From DASTFY01 sp963829955 (GTDB lineage Bacteria > Actinomycetota > Acidimicrobiia > Acidimicrobiales > Ilumatobacteraceae), in NCBI GenBank assembly GCA_963829955.1, contig CAWHKS010000014.1, positions 13,995 to 77,994 of the forward strand: DNA of 64,000 bases, read 5' to 3'. Below the pieces are notes generated by a model, which saw nothing but the letters and a program-made list of their open reading frames with translations, ran no database searches and was not told the origin of the DNA. The translations under genes were made by a program, and so were the position numbers. How positions within the stretch are numbered: position 1 is the stretch's first letter; each line of letters starts with the position of its first letter. Below, piece after piece: positions 46,519 to 55,029 of this stretch.

Positions 46519-46866
46519 TCAGACGGAGGTGCGCTCGGGCGAGGTCGGGTCCCTGACCTCGGTGGCGAGCGCTCGACGGGCCACCCAGTCCGCCTCGATC
46601 TCGAAGGGGATGCGCAAGTAGGCGCCGTGGTGCCCCTTGCGCCGCAGCCGCCACACGGCGTAGGCGCCCAGGTAGCGGGCGCCGAACCCGAGCACGCCGT
46701 AGCGGCGCCACTGGCGCACGTGCACGAGCTCGTGACGCAGCAGGTAGCGGGACTCGGCGTGCGCCCGCCGCACCGAGATCAGGGGGCCCAGCGTGATGGC
46801 CGCTGCCCCCCGTGGCACTGGGCCGCCCACCAGCAACCAGAAGCCGTCGCGTCGCTCCAGCCGCAT
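46519..46866 (-). CDS. Small HExxH-like protein
   Basis: 115 residues from ATG 46866. HELVH at about residue 45 with LLRHELVHVRQWRRYG is a zinc-peptidase-like motif (HExxH), and a second Glu (PFEIEADWVARRA) about 35-45 residues later could be the third ligand. One hydrophobic stretch around GARYLGAYAV. Likely an intracellular or membrane-bound metallopeptidase-like protein; substrate unknown. A similar protein family in actinobacteria is uncharacterised as far as I know. Confidence 0.6.
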   Translation of the reverse strand: MRLERRDGFWLLVGGPVPRGAAAITLGPLISVRRAHAESRYLLRHELVHVRQWRRYGVLGFGARYLGAYAVWRLRRKGHHGAYLRIPFEIEADWVARRALATEVRDPTSPERTSV

Positions 46867-46928
46867 CGGCGACCATCCTACCGGCCGCTCCCCTGGGCCT
46901 CCGAAGAGGCTGCCCGCGCCGCGGTGCT

Positions 46929-47666
46929 TCAGAACAAGCGACTCGTGAGCTGACGGCGGTACTGCGCCGTCCGTGGGTCGTCCGGGCCCATCACCTCGAG
47001 GATGTCGACGAACTCCTGGCGGGCGACCTCGTCGTCGCGCACCAGCGGGAGCAGGTCCTCGAGCTTGGCGTCGAAGTCGTCGGCGGGAGCAGAGTCCGCA
47101 CCGTCGGTCTCGATGCCGCTCTGCCCAAGGCGGGCCCGCGCGGCGAGGAGCCGCACCGGCTCCGTCTCCGGTATCCGCGCGAGCAGTCCCAGCGCCTCCT
47201 CCGTCCGCCCGTCGTCGACCATCAGCTCGGCCAGCGCGAGGACGGCCTCCGGATGCCCGGGCTCGAGCTCGAGCACCTGGCGGAGGCTGGCCTCGTCCCC
47301 GGCAGCGAGGAGCCGCGCCAGCTCCTGCTCGCCCTCGGTCGGCAGCAGCGACTCGACGAAGCGCTCGACGACATCCTCGGGATAGGCGCCGATGAAGCCA
47401 TCGACCCGCTGCCCTCCGATCACGGCGTGCACCGCGGGGATCGACTGGGCCCGGAACGCGGTGGCGATCTGCGGGTTGTCGTCGACGTTGACCTTGGCGA
47501 GGACGACCTGTCCCTCCGTGGCGTCGACGATCTTCTCGAGGATCGGCCCCAACGTGCGGCACGGTCCACACCACGGTGCCCACAGATCGACGACGACCGG
47601 CACCTGCGTGCTCCGTTCGATGACGTCGGTCTGAAACGTGGCGTCGGTGACATCGATGGCGGCCAT
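46929..47666 (-). CDS. Thioredoxin-TPR protein, CnoX/YbbN-like
   Basis: 245 residues. Thioredoxin domain with WAPWCGPCRTLG (WCGPC active site), VNVDDNPQIATAFRAQSIPAVH cis-Pro segment, then ~130 residues of TPR-like helices (LARLLAAGDEASLRQVLE, AVLALAELMVDDGRTEEA). This is the layout of CnoX/YbbN chaperedoxins. Unlike E. coli CnoX it keeps both active-site cysteines, so redox activity is possible. Starts 37 bases from the divergent phosphotransferase gene. Confidence 0.85.
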   Translation of the reverse strand: MAAIDVTDATFQTDVIERSTQVPVVVDLWAPWCGPCRTLGPILEKIVDATEGQVVLAKVNVDDNPQIATAFRAQSIPAVHAVIGGQRVDGFIGAYPEDVVERFVESLLPTEGEQELARLLAAGDEASLRQVLELEPGHPEAVLALAELMVDDGRTEEALGLLARIPETEPVRLLAARARLGQSGIETDGADSAPADDFDAKLEDLLPLVRDDEVARQEFVDILEVMGPDDPRTAQYRRQLTSRLF

Positions 47667-47702
47667 GTGGTCACGCTATCGGTGGCCGCTACCGTGCACG
47701 CC

Positions 47703-48788
47703 ATGACCAGCGAGCCGACGGCCCCCGCACGGCCGGCGGCGGCGCCGGACGCTCACGCCCAACCCATGGGCATCGATGTCCCCGCCGCGTCCTCCTGGTT
47801 GGAGGCCAACGTGAGCGGCGCGGTCGCGCCGTTCTCCTTCGAGCTCATCGCCGGCGGGCACTCCAACCTGACGTACCGCGTGGTGGGCGCGGACGGTCAC
47901 CCGCTCGTGCTCCGCCGTCCGCCACTCGGGCACCTTCTCGCCTCTGCGCACGACATGGGCCGCGAGCACCGCGTCATCGCCGCCCTCGCCGGCACCCCCG
48001 TTCCGGTCGCGCCGGCCCGCGGCTTCTGCGCCGACGTCGACGTGTGCGGCGCGCCGTTCTACGTCATGGACTTCGTCGACGGTCACGTCATCCGAGACCG
48101 CGCCGCGGCCGAGACGATGCTGACGCCCGCAGCGCGAACCACCGCGGGCGGGCACCTCGTCGACACGCTTGCCGCCATCCATGCCGTCGACATCGAAGCG
48201 GTCGGTCTCTCCGACCTCGGTCGCCACGAGGGCTACATCGCCCGCCAGCTCAAGCGTTGGTACGGGCAGTGGCAGCAGTCTCAGACGCGGCCGCTGCCGA
48301 CGGTCGACGATGTGCACGACCTCCTCAGCTCGCGGATCCCCGAGCAGGGACCGGCGTGCATCGTGCACGGCGACTACCGGCTCGACAACACGATGGTCGA
48401 CGACAGTGGGCACGTCATCGCCGTGCTCGATTGGGAGATCTGCACCCTGGGCGACCCCCTGGCCGACGTCGGCATGCTGATGGTGTACTGGACGGGACCG
48501 GGCGACGAGGCTTCCGCCTGGACGGGCTCCGCGTCGACGGCACCGGGCTTCCCCGACCGCGCGGAGCTGCTCGCCCGATACGCCGGCGTGTCCGAGCGCG
48601 ACGTCAGCGGCATCGAGTTCTACGTCGCGTTCGCGTTCTGGAAGCTGGCCTGCATCCTGGAGGGTGTCTACGCGCGGTACCTGGCCGGCGCGCTGGGGGG
48701 CGGCCGGGACCCGTCCGAGCACGACGCGTTCCGCCAGCAGGTCGAGGAGGCCGCGGACCAGGCCGCACTCCACGCGGCACGGCTATGA
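47703..48788 (+). CDS. APH/ACAD10-like phosphotransferase
   Basis: 361 residues from ATG 47703. Kinase fold of the aminoglycoside phosphotransferase family: HSNLTYRVV at the glycine loop, LVLRRPPLGHLLASAHDM with the ATP lysine-equivalent Arg (the ACAD10/11 pattern), catalytic IVHGDYRLDNTMVD and VLDWEICTLGDPLADVG with the Mg-binding Asp. Actinobacterial members are usually near acyl-CoA dehydrogenases and probably phosphorylate hydroxyacyl groups. Coupled to the PAC2 gene through an ATGA overlap. Confidence 0.85.
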   Translation: MTSEPTAPARPAAAPDAHAQPMGIDVPAASSWLEANVSGAVAPFSFELIAGGHSNLTYRVVGADGHPLVLRRPPLGHLLASAHDMGREHRVIAALAGTPVPVAPARGFCADVDVCGAPFYVMDFVDGHVIRDRAAAETMLTPAARTTAGGHLVDTLAAIHAVDIEAVGLSDLGRHEGYIARQLKRWYGQWQQSQTRPLPTVDDVHDLLSSRIPEQGPACIVHGDYRLDNTMVDDSGHVIAVLDWEICTLGDPLADVGMLMVYWTGPGDEASAWTGSASTAPGFPDRAELLARYAGVSERDVSGIEFYVAFAFWKLACILEGVYARYLAGALGGGRDPSEHDAFRQQVEEAADQAALHAARL

Positions 48789-49672
48789 CCGAGCCCTTCG
48801 AGCTGCACGAGGGACCCGAGCTCGAGTCACCCGTCGTCATCGCCATGCTCACCGGTTGGATCGACGCCGGGGGCGCGGGGCAGATGGCCATGACCGTGCT
48901 CGAAGAGGAGTGGTCGGCGCGGCCCATCGCCACGTTCGATGCCGACACGTTCATCGACTACCGCGCCCGGCGCCCGATCATGGAGCTGCGCGACGGTGTC
49001 AACACGAACCTGGCCTGGCCATCCATCCAGCTGAAGGCCGCGAAGGACGGCGGCGATCGGGACGTCCTCCTCCTGACCGGCCACGAGCCCGACGCTGCTT
49101 GGTTCCGCTTCGTGGACGTCGCCACCGGGTTGTGCGCCGGCCTCGGGGCCCGGATGATGGTGGGCCTCGGCGCTTATCCCTTCGCCGCTCCCCACACCCG
49201 GCCGAGCCGGCTGTCGGTGAGTTGCGGCTCGGAGGAGGTGGCGGCGACCGTGCCGTACCTGAAGAACTCCGTCGACGTCCCGGCGGGTGTGCAGGCCGCG
49301 CTCGAGCACGGCTTCACCGCCCGGGGCATCCCCGCGCTCGGACTGTGGGCCCAGGTGCCGCACTACGTCTCGGCGTCGGCCTACCCGCAGGCCAGCATGG
49401 CCCTGCTCGGTGCGCTGCGCGACGTCGCCGGGCTGGAAGTCGAGGCCGGGCTGCTACGGGATGAGGCTGACCGCCACGGCCACCGCTTGGACGAGCTGAT
49501 CGCCTCCAACAGCGAGCACCTCGCCGTGCTGCACCAGCTCGAACAGGCCTACGACGAGGAGGCCGCCGCCGGTGGACCCTCCGCATCGTTGCCGTTCACC
49601 GACAACGACATCCCGAGCGGCGACGAGCTCGCCGCCGAGCTGGAACGCTTCCTCCGCGAACAGGGCCGCTAA
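48785..49672 (+). CDS. PAC2-family protein
   Basis: 295 residues. PAC2 (proteasome assembly chaperone-like) pattern: PVVIAMLTGWIDAGGAGQMA near the N-terminus, IMELRDGVN, DVLLLTGHEPDAAWFRFVDV and LGAYPFAAPHTRP, GLWAQVPHYVSASAYPQA. Actinobacterial members are often found near proteasome or phosphotransferase genes; function there is not established. ATG 48785 overlaps the previous stop. Ends in an acidic helix (GDELAAELERFLREQG). Confidence 0.85.
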   Translation: MTEPFELHEGPELESPVVIAMLTGWIDAGGAGQMAMTVLEEEWSARPIATFDADTFIDYRARRPIMELRDGVNTNLAWPSIQLKAAKDGGDRDVLLLTGHEPDAAWFRFVDVATGLCAGLGARMMVGLGAYPFAAPHTRPSRLSVSCGSEEVAATVPYLKNSVDVPAGVQAALEHGFTARGIPALGLWAQVPHYVSASAYPQASMALLGALRDVAGLEVEAGLLRDEADRHGHRLDELIASNSEHLAVLHQLEQAYDEEAAAGGPSASLPFTDNDIPSGDELAAELERFLREQGR

Positions 49673-49699
49673 CCGCGCCGGCGCCGGCCGTCGGCCGGG

Positions 49700-50440
49700 C
49701 TAATAGGGCCAAGTCTCCCCGTCGTGGCCGAGGCGGCGGGCGACCGAGCCGAGGCGGGCGACGAGCAACACCTTGATGACCACGTTGCGGGCGAACCAGC
49801 CCAGCTCGAGGAGTTGCCGCGCGACGTTGCGTGGCCATTCGCTCCCGGTCAGGTCGTCCCGCCGGTAGCGCGTCAACGAGCCGTCCCGGCCCAGGTAGCG
49901 GAACCGCCGGCCCGGAATCAGGCTCGTCAGCAGGGCCAGCGTGACGCCGATCGAGCTGAAGGAGTCGTGGATGAGCAGCGTCCCGCCCGGCGCTACCCGC
50001 GCTCCCCACTGCACGATGTCGTCCCGGGCTGGCTTCACCCGGTGCGCGCCGTCGATGTAGAGCAGGTCGATCGTCCCCCGGACATCGTCGAGCGCGTCGT
50101 GGGAGAAGACGCGGAGGTGACGCACCCGATCGGCGACCCCGGCGGCGTGCAGGTTCGCCATGAAGGCCTCGTGGTCGCCCTCGCCGTCGTCAGCCGTGCC
50201 GTGGATCTGCTGCGGACCCCGGTCGTTGCCGGCGTGCGGGTCGATGGCCGTGACGCTCACGCCCGGCGCAGCGGCCGACGCCATCACCACGGCCGACTTG
50301 CCGCGGTAGCTCCCGATCTCGACGATCGTCCCGCCGGGCGCGACCGCAGCGGCAGAGTCCCACAGGCGCTCACCCTGTGCCGGCGTCATCCAGCCCTCGA
50401 TCCCGGAGGCAGCGGCAAGAGTGGTCGAGCGGTCCTGCAC
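49700..50440 (-). CDS. Class I SAM-dependent methyltransferase
   Basis: 246 residues. Motif I is IVEIGSYRGKSAVVMA, followed by AIDPHAGND with the ribose-binding acidic residue and LLYIDGAHRVKPARDD, where Asp and His may bind metal; this resembles the Methyltransf_24 group that modifies sugars or antibiotics. The C-terminal helix (ARNVVIKVLLVARLGSVARR) may associate with the membrane. Converges with the PAC2 gene. Substrate unknown. Confidence 0.8.
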   Translation of the reverse strand: MQDRSTTLAAASGIEGWMTPAQGERLWDSAAAVAPGGTIVEIGSYRGKSAVVMASAAAPGVSVTAIDPHAGNDRGPQQIHGTADDGEGDHEAFMANLHAAGVADRVRHLRVFSHDALDDVRGTIDLLYIDGAHRVKPARDDIVQWGARVAPGGTLLIHDSFSSIGVTLALLTSLIPGRRFRYLGRDGSLTRYRRDDLTGSEWPRNVARQLLELGWFARNVVIKVLLVARLGSVARRLGHDGETWPY

Positions 50441-50484
50441 GAGGGTCAGACGCTACCGGTCCGGCCCCGGCTGGCCCACGGACC

Positions 50485-52712
50485 CTACGACGGGCGCCCC
50501 ACCCACCAGCCGAAGCCGTGACTGACGATGTGGATCGTGCCGTTCGGCTCGATGGCGAGCCCGACCGGCTCCACCAGCCCGGGTCGCACGGCATCCGTCG
50601 TGCGATCGAGGAACGTGCGGCCGCCGTTGGTGGAGACGAGCACCCGGCCGTGCGTGCCCTTCTGGCCGAGCGTGGTCGCCTCGCGCTGTGCCGTCACCAC
50701 GACGACTCCGCCCGTCGGGTCGGTCGCGACCAGCCGCGCCGCGGGCACACTGGCCCGCTGGTTGATGGCGAGCGCCGGCGTCGTGCCGACGGCGCCCACG
50801 CGGCGCGTCGTCGACCCGCCACACCTCGCCGCCTCCCGCCAGCCAGAGCCGGTTGGCGACCGCGGCATCGGCGGCGATGTCCATCGCGGTCGTGGTGATC
50901 CGCTCCCACGTGACCCCGGCATCGAGCGAGCGCCAGACGCCCGTCGAGGCCTCGTTCCCGGTGTCGGACGCGTAGAGGGCACCGCCGGGCGTCCACGCCA
51001 GCCGACCCACGCGGGTCACGGCCGCCCCGTCCGGCCCGCCCGGAGCAGAGACGGACGCTGTGCGCGTCCAGGGCCCCTCACCCACGCGTCGCCACGTCCC
51101 CGTTCCCCGCCCGATGGCCACCACGACCCGCTGGCCGTCGATGTCGCGGCGCTGCGGCGGCCAGCACCCCGCGGGCGTTGGCCGCGGGCCCGAACCCCAG
51201 TGCGGTGAACCGTGGCGCCGCTGGCTGGTGGAGGAACAACTCCGACCGCGGTGTGCCGAAACCGCCACCGACGTAGAGCGGTGCGCTGCCAGGTCCCGTC
51301 CAACCGGCCACCCGCGCCGATGTCCCCATCTCCATCGGTGCGTCCAGCGCCGACGTCACCGTGCGACCGCTGTCGTCGGTGCCGAAGAGGCTCCAGTCGG
51401 CGGTCGGCACGACCACCGAACCGGCATCGGCCAGGTCCGCGGTCGGCTGGCCGTGGAACGTCATCGCCAGCCCCCGGACCACCGGGTACCAGGTCGCCCC
51501 GGAGTCGCCGCTGCGCCAGATGCCCGCCCGACCGGCCATCACGATCCGCGTGCGGGTGATCGGGTCGTACTGCACGTCGCCCACGACGTGGTTGGTGCCG
51601 CCGAGGAGCGTGGCCGGGACCTCGGCCTGGCGCCAGACGTCGCCGGTCGGGCCGCCGACGGTCAGCCCCACGCCGCTCGCGTCGGCCGGCAGTGGTGACC
51701 AGGTGACACCGCGGTCCACCGAACGCCAGATGGTCGGGCAGTACGTGCCGATGCACGCCGCGTCGGCATCGAGTCCGAGGAGCACCGTCTCCACCCCTCG
51801 GACAACGGTCGCGCTGACGCTGGCGGCGTCGGTCCGACCGTCCACCCACGGCAGGCTGCCCAGCCCGATGCGGGTCAGGACCGGGGTGGCCACTGTGAGG
51901 TCGGCCGCCCACACGCCGGAGGTGCCGGCGGCGACGTAGAGCCGGCCGCTGACGATGGACAGCTCTTCCGCCATCGGCGGCCCGCTCAGCAGCTCCCAGG
52001 TCGGCGCGGGGTCGTTGGCGTTGCGTGTTCGGTAGACGCCGCCGCCCGCTGGCGATCGCACCGCGGCGTAGAGCACGTTCGGATCGAGCGGATCGGGTGC
52101 GAGGCCCCGCACCGGCTGACCGGCCAGGCCGGCCGATGCCCACGTCACACCGCCGTCCGTCGAGCGCCTCACACCGTCGAGGACGGTCCCCAGCCAGAGC
52201 CGGTTCCTGACCGTCCGATCGGCGACGAGCAACCGGCCGATCGAGCGCGGGTGGGCGTCGGTCACGCCCGAGCCGGCAAACACGCCGCCGGAGCAGAACG
52301 CCGCGGTGCTCACCGTCGCCCACGTCACGCCGGCGTCCGTGGTCCGCAGGACGGCCCCCGCCGAACCCGTCGCCCGGGCGTTGCCCGCGCAGGCCCACGC
52401 CCGCGCCGGGTTGAAAGGATCCCACTCGACGGCGCCGACCTTCCGGTGGTCGACGTTCTCGAAACCTCTCGTCGCGCCCGTCCACGTGCGGCCGCCGTCG
52501 GTGCTCCGGAACACCCCGGCCACGTCGGACGCGGCGAGCCAGAGCCCGGTCGTCACCGGGGACGGCGCCAGCGCGGTGACGAACCCGCCACCGTCGACGT
52601 GGGCCGGCTCCCACGAGTACGACGAAGCGACGGCAGCCGCCGGACTGGCGGGCACCGCCACCAGACTGGTGGCCGAGCAGGCCACCACGAGCACGGCCGC
52701 GTTCCACCGCAT
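50485..52712 (-). CDS. Secreted Asp-box (BNR/VPS10-like) protein, two frameshifts
   Basis: Signal peptide: MRWNAAVLVVACSATSLVAV then ASPAAA. The body has repeated Asp boxes: STDGGRTW, TTDAGVTW, STDGGVTW, SVDRGVTW, SGDSGATW, SLDAGVTW and STNGGRTF, so a beta-propeller with at least seven blades. The frame is broken twice, near 51150-51165 (LAA to RRDIDGQ) and near 50800-50812 (VDDA to RRVGAVG); the protein continues in another frame each time to the stop at 50485. Repaired length ~742 residues. The intact repeats on both sides of each break point to base-call errors. Divergent from the LLM gene. Confidence 0.7.
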
Positions 52713-52850
52713 CGCACACCCCTCCCGTCGGAGGCCACATGTACACCTCTGGCGCCATCGGTGCGAGGAGTTCCTGGCCGGAGCGGCGGTCTGGTGGAGC
52801 CGTCCTGTGGAGGCTGCCGCTGCGCACCCGAAGCACTACGGTCCGCGGCC

Positions 52851-53870
52851 GTGAAGGTGGACGGAGGCGTCGCGTCGGATCTGGCCAAGGCGGGGCCGAG
52901 CGCCCAGCAGGCGGAGGCCGCGGGGTATTCGGGGCTGTGGACGGCGGAGACGAACCACGATCCGTTCCTGCCGCTGCTGCTGGCCGCCGAGCACACCGAC
53001 CGCGTCGAGCTCGGTACCTCCATCGCCGTCGCGTTCGCCCGCAACCCGATGCTGCTCGCGACCACGGCGTGGGATCTGCAGGCCTACTCCGGCGGTCGCT
53101 TCATCCTCGGCCTCGGCAGCCAGATCAAGCCGCACATCACGAAGCGCTTCTCGATGCCGTGGAGCCATCCGGCCGCCCGCATGCGGGAGATGGTCCTCGC
53201 CATCAGAGCGATCTGGGACTGCTGGCTCAACGGCACGAAGCTCGAGTTCCGCGGCGAGTTCTACACCCACACGCTGATGACGCCCTTCTTCACGCCCGAC
53301 CGCCGCGACCTGGCCGACGTCGGCGTGCCCCGAATCTTCCTGGCCGGCGTCGGCGAGCTGATGACCGAGGTGGCCGGCGAGGTCTGCGACGGGTTCATCT
53401 GCCATGGCTTCACCACTGAGCGCTACCTGCGGGAGATCACCGTGCCCGCGCTGGCGAAGGGTCGGGCCAAGGCCGGCAAGATTATGGACGACTTCGAGAT
53501 CGTCGGCCCGAGCTTTGTCGTGACGGGCGGCAACGAGGCCGAGCTGGCCGCGGCCACCACCGGCACCCGGCAACAGATCGCCTTCTACGGTTCGACGCCC
53601 GCCTACCGGGCGGTGCTCGACCTGCACGGCTGGGGCGGGCTGCAGGACGAGCTCAACGGGTTGTCCAAGCAGGGTCGCTGGGCCGACATGGGCGACCTCA
53701 TCGACGACGAGATCCTGAACACCTTCGCCGTCGTCGCCGAACCGGAGGCGGTGGCCCCGGAGCTCCACCGCCGGTACGGCGACGTCATCCAGCGCATCTC
53801 GTTCTACGCCCCCTACCGCAGCGATCCCGAGCGCTGGGCCCGCATCATCGACACCCTGAAAGCCGCCTGA
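52851..53870 (+). CDS. F420-dependent LLM-class oxidoreductase
   Basis: 339 residues from GTG 52851; frame is open to 52251 but upstream it is antisense to the Asp-box gene. Luciferase-like TIM barrel: QQAEAAGYSGLWTAET, DRVELGTSIAVAFARNP, WDLQAYSGGRFILGLGSQ and VGVPRIFLAGVG. The group is F420-dependent in actinobacteria (TIGR03617-like). Substrate unknown. It ends 54 bases before the palindrome that overlaps the AbiEi/DUF559-like gene. Confidence 0.88.
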   Translation: MKVDGGVASDLAKAGPSAQQAEAAGYSGLWTAETNHDPFLPLLLAAEHTDRVELGTSIAVAFARNPMLLATTAWDLQAYSGGRFILGLGSQIKPHITKRFSMPWSHPAARMREMVLAIRAIWDCWLNGTKLEFRGEFYTHTLMTPFFTPDRRDLADVGVPRIFLAGVGELMTEVAGEVCDGFICHGFTTERYLREITVPALAKGRAKAGKIMDDFEIVGPSFVVTGGNEAELAAATTGTRQQIAFYGSTPAYRAVLDLHGWGGLQDELNGLSKQGRWADMGDLIDDEILNTFAVVAEPEAVAPELHRRYGDVIQRISFYAPYRSDPERWARIIDTLKAA

Positions 53871-53923
53871 GGCCTCCACCGCCGTACGCGCCGCATTGCC
53901 AGGCCCGCCCCCCACCCACGGTT

Positions 53924-53967
53924 TGGGTCACACGAGTTGGCCGCCGGGCGCGCTCAGGTGTGACACA
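53924..53967. repeat. Palindrome L upstream of the AbiEi/DUF559-like gene
   Basis: Left arm TGGGTCACACG (53924-53934) and right arm GGTGTGACACA (53957-53967) are complementary at 9 of 11 positions, with a 22-base GC-rich middle (containing GGCCGCCGGGCGCGC). It matches palindrome R (54937-54982) in the same orientation at about 32 of 44 positions. It overlaps the GTG at 53960. Confidence 0.65.
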
Positions 53968-54910
53968 GGGCGGCGGGCTTTCCGAATTCAGTCGGCCCAG
54001 GCACACCCTCCTCGAGTGTGCCGCTGATCGTCTTCTGCAAGAACTTGCCGCCCGCCAATTCGGGTGCGCCACCTTCGCCCAGGCCCACGCGTGCGGCCTG
54101 ACCACCTTCCAGATCCGCCATCGCGTCGAGCGCGGTCTGCTCGAGCGCGTCGGGCATCAGGTGTTGCGCGTCGTCGGCGCGCCACGGACCTGGCGGCAGG
54201 ACCTCACGGCCGGCCTGCTGGACCTCGGGCCGCACGCCGTGGTGTCCGGTCGAGCGGCGGCCGCCCTCCACGGTTTCGACGGGTTCCCCGAGGGTTCCCA
54301 GGACTTCACCGTTCCCCGTTCCGATCGGAGCCGCCGGTCGATCTGGACCGTGCACACCGCCCTCAGGATCGATCGCATCGACACGACGACGATCGACGAG
54401 ATCAGGTGCACGTCCGCTTCCCGGACCATCCTCGACCTGGCCCGGTCGGCGACGAGGGCGGAGCTGGCCCGAGCCGTCGACAGTGCGGTGCGGGACGGCT
54501 CGTCGTCGCCGACCTTCCTGCGGCGCCGGCTGAGTGACCGGCGCGGGCCAGGGCACTGGGGAGTGCCGCTCATCGATGAACTCCTCGTCGATTCCGGCGG
54601 GCACAGCGTGCTGGAGCGGGCGTTCCTCACTCTGGTCCGCCACGCCGGACTCCCCCGGCCCACGTGCCAGCCGATCCCGTACCTCGACGGGCGAAGAGTG
54701 GGGCGAGTCGACTTCTGCTTCGAGGCACTGCTCTTGATCGTCGAGGTGTCAGGACGGCGCGGCCACAGCACCGACGCAGAGCGAGCCAAGGACGCGCAAC
54801 GCCGCAACGAGCTGCAAGCGGCGGGCTACCGGGTCGTCGAGTTCACGTACGCCGACATCCGGTACCGGCCCGATTACGTGCTCGAGACCCTGCGCCGGCA
54901 CGGTCTGTGA
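53960..54910 (+). CDS. AbiEi-like winged helix + DUF559 nuclease-like protein
   Basis: 316 residues if the GTG at 53960 is used, but that codon lies in the palindrome and the true start may be further in. Residues ~30-75 (FGCATFAQAHACGLTTFQIRH, VERGLLERVGHQVLRV) are an AbiEi-type (type IV antitoxin) winged helix; GPHAVVSGRAAAALHGFDG follows as usual. The last ~90 residues are DUF559/Vsr-like: RVDFCFEALLLIVEVSGRRGH and RRNELQAAGYRVVEFTYADI, with a PD-(D/E)xK-like Asp then Glu. No AbiEii toxin is adjacent. Actinobacteria carry many stand-alone copies. Function is unknown; flanked by palindromes. Confidence 0.75.
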   Translation: MTQGGGLSEFSRPRHTLLECAADRLLQELAARQFGCATFAQAHACGLTTFQIRHRVERGLLERVGHQVLRVVGAPRTWRQDLTAGLLDLGPHAVVSGRAAAALHGFDGFPEGSQDFTVPRSDRSRRSIWTVHTALRIDRIDTTTIDEIRCTSASRTILDLARSATRAELARAVDSAVRDGSSSPTFLRRRLSDRRGPGHWGVPLIDELLVDSGGHSVLERAFLTLVRHAGLPRPTCQPIPYLDGRRVGRVDFCFEALLLIVEVSGRRGHSTDAERAKDAQRRNELQAAGYRVVEFTYADIRYRPDYVLETLRRHGL

Positions 54911-54936
54911 AACCGGCGCCCACCATCTCCCGGCGG

Positions 54937-54982
54937 TTGTGTCACGTCCGGTGGCCGCCGAGCGCGCCCAAACGTGACACAA
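54937..54982. repeat. Palindrome R downstream of the AbiEi/DUF559-like gene
   Basis: A perfect 11-bp inverted repeat TTGTGTCACGT (54937-54947) and ACGTGACACAA (54972-54982) encloses 24 bases containing GGCCGCCGAGCGCGC. Same orientation and similar core as palindrome L. It lies between the stop of the gene (54910) and the convergent acyl-AMP ligase stop (55030), so it could also work as a terminator. Confidence 0.65.
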
Positions 54983-55029
54983 GCGGCCAGGCGGCCAGGC
55001 TTGCCGACGCCGCGCGGCTTGGCCAGGTG

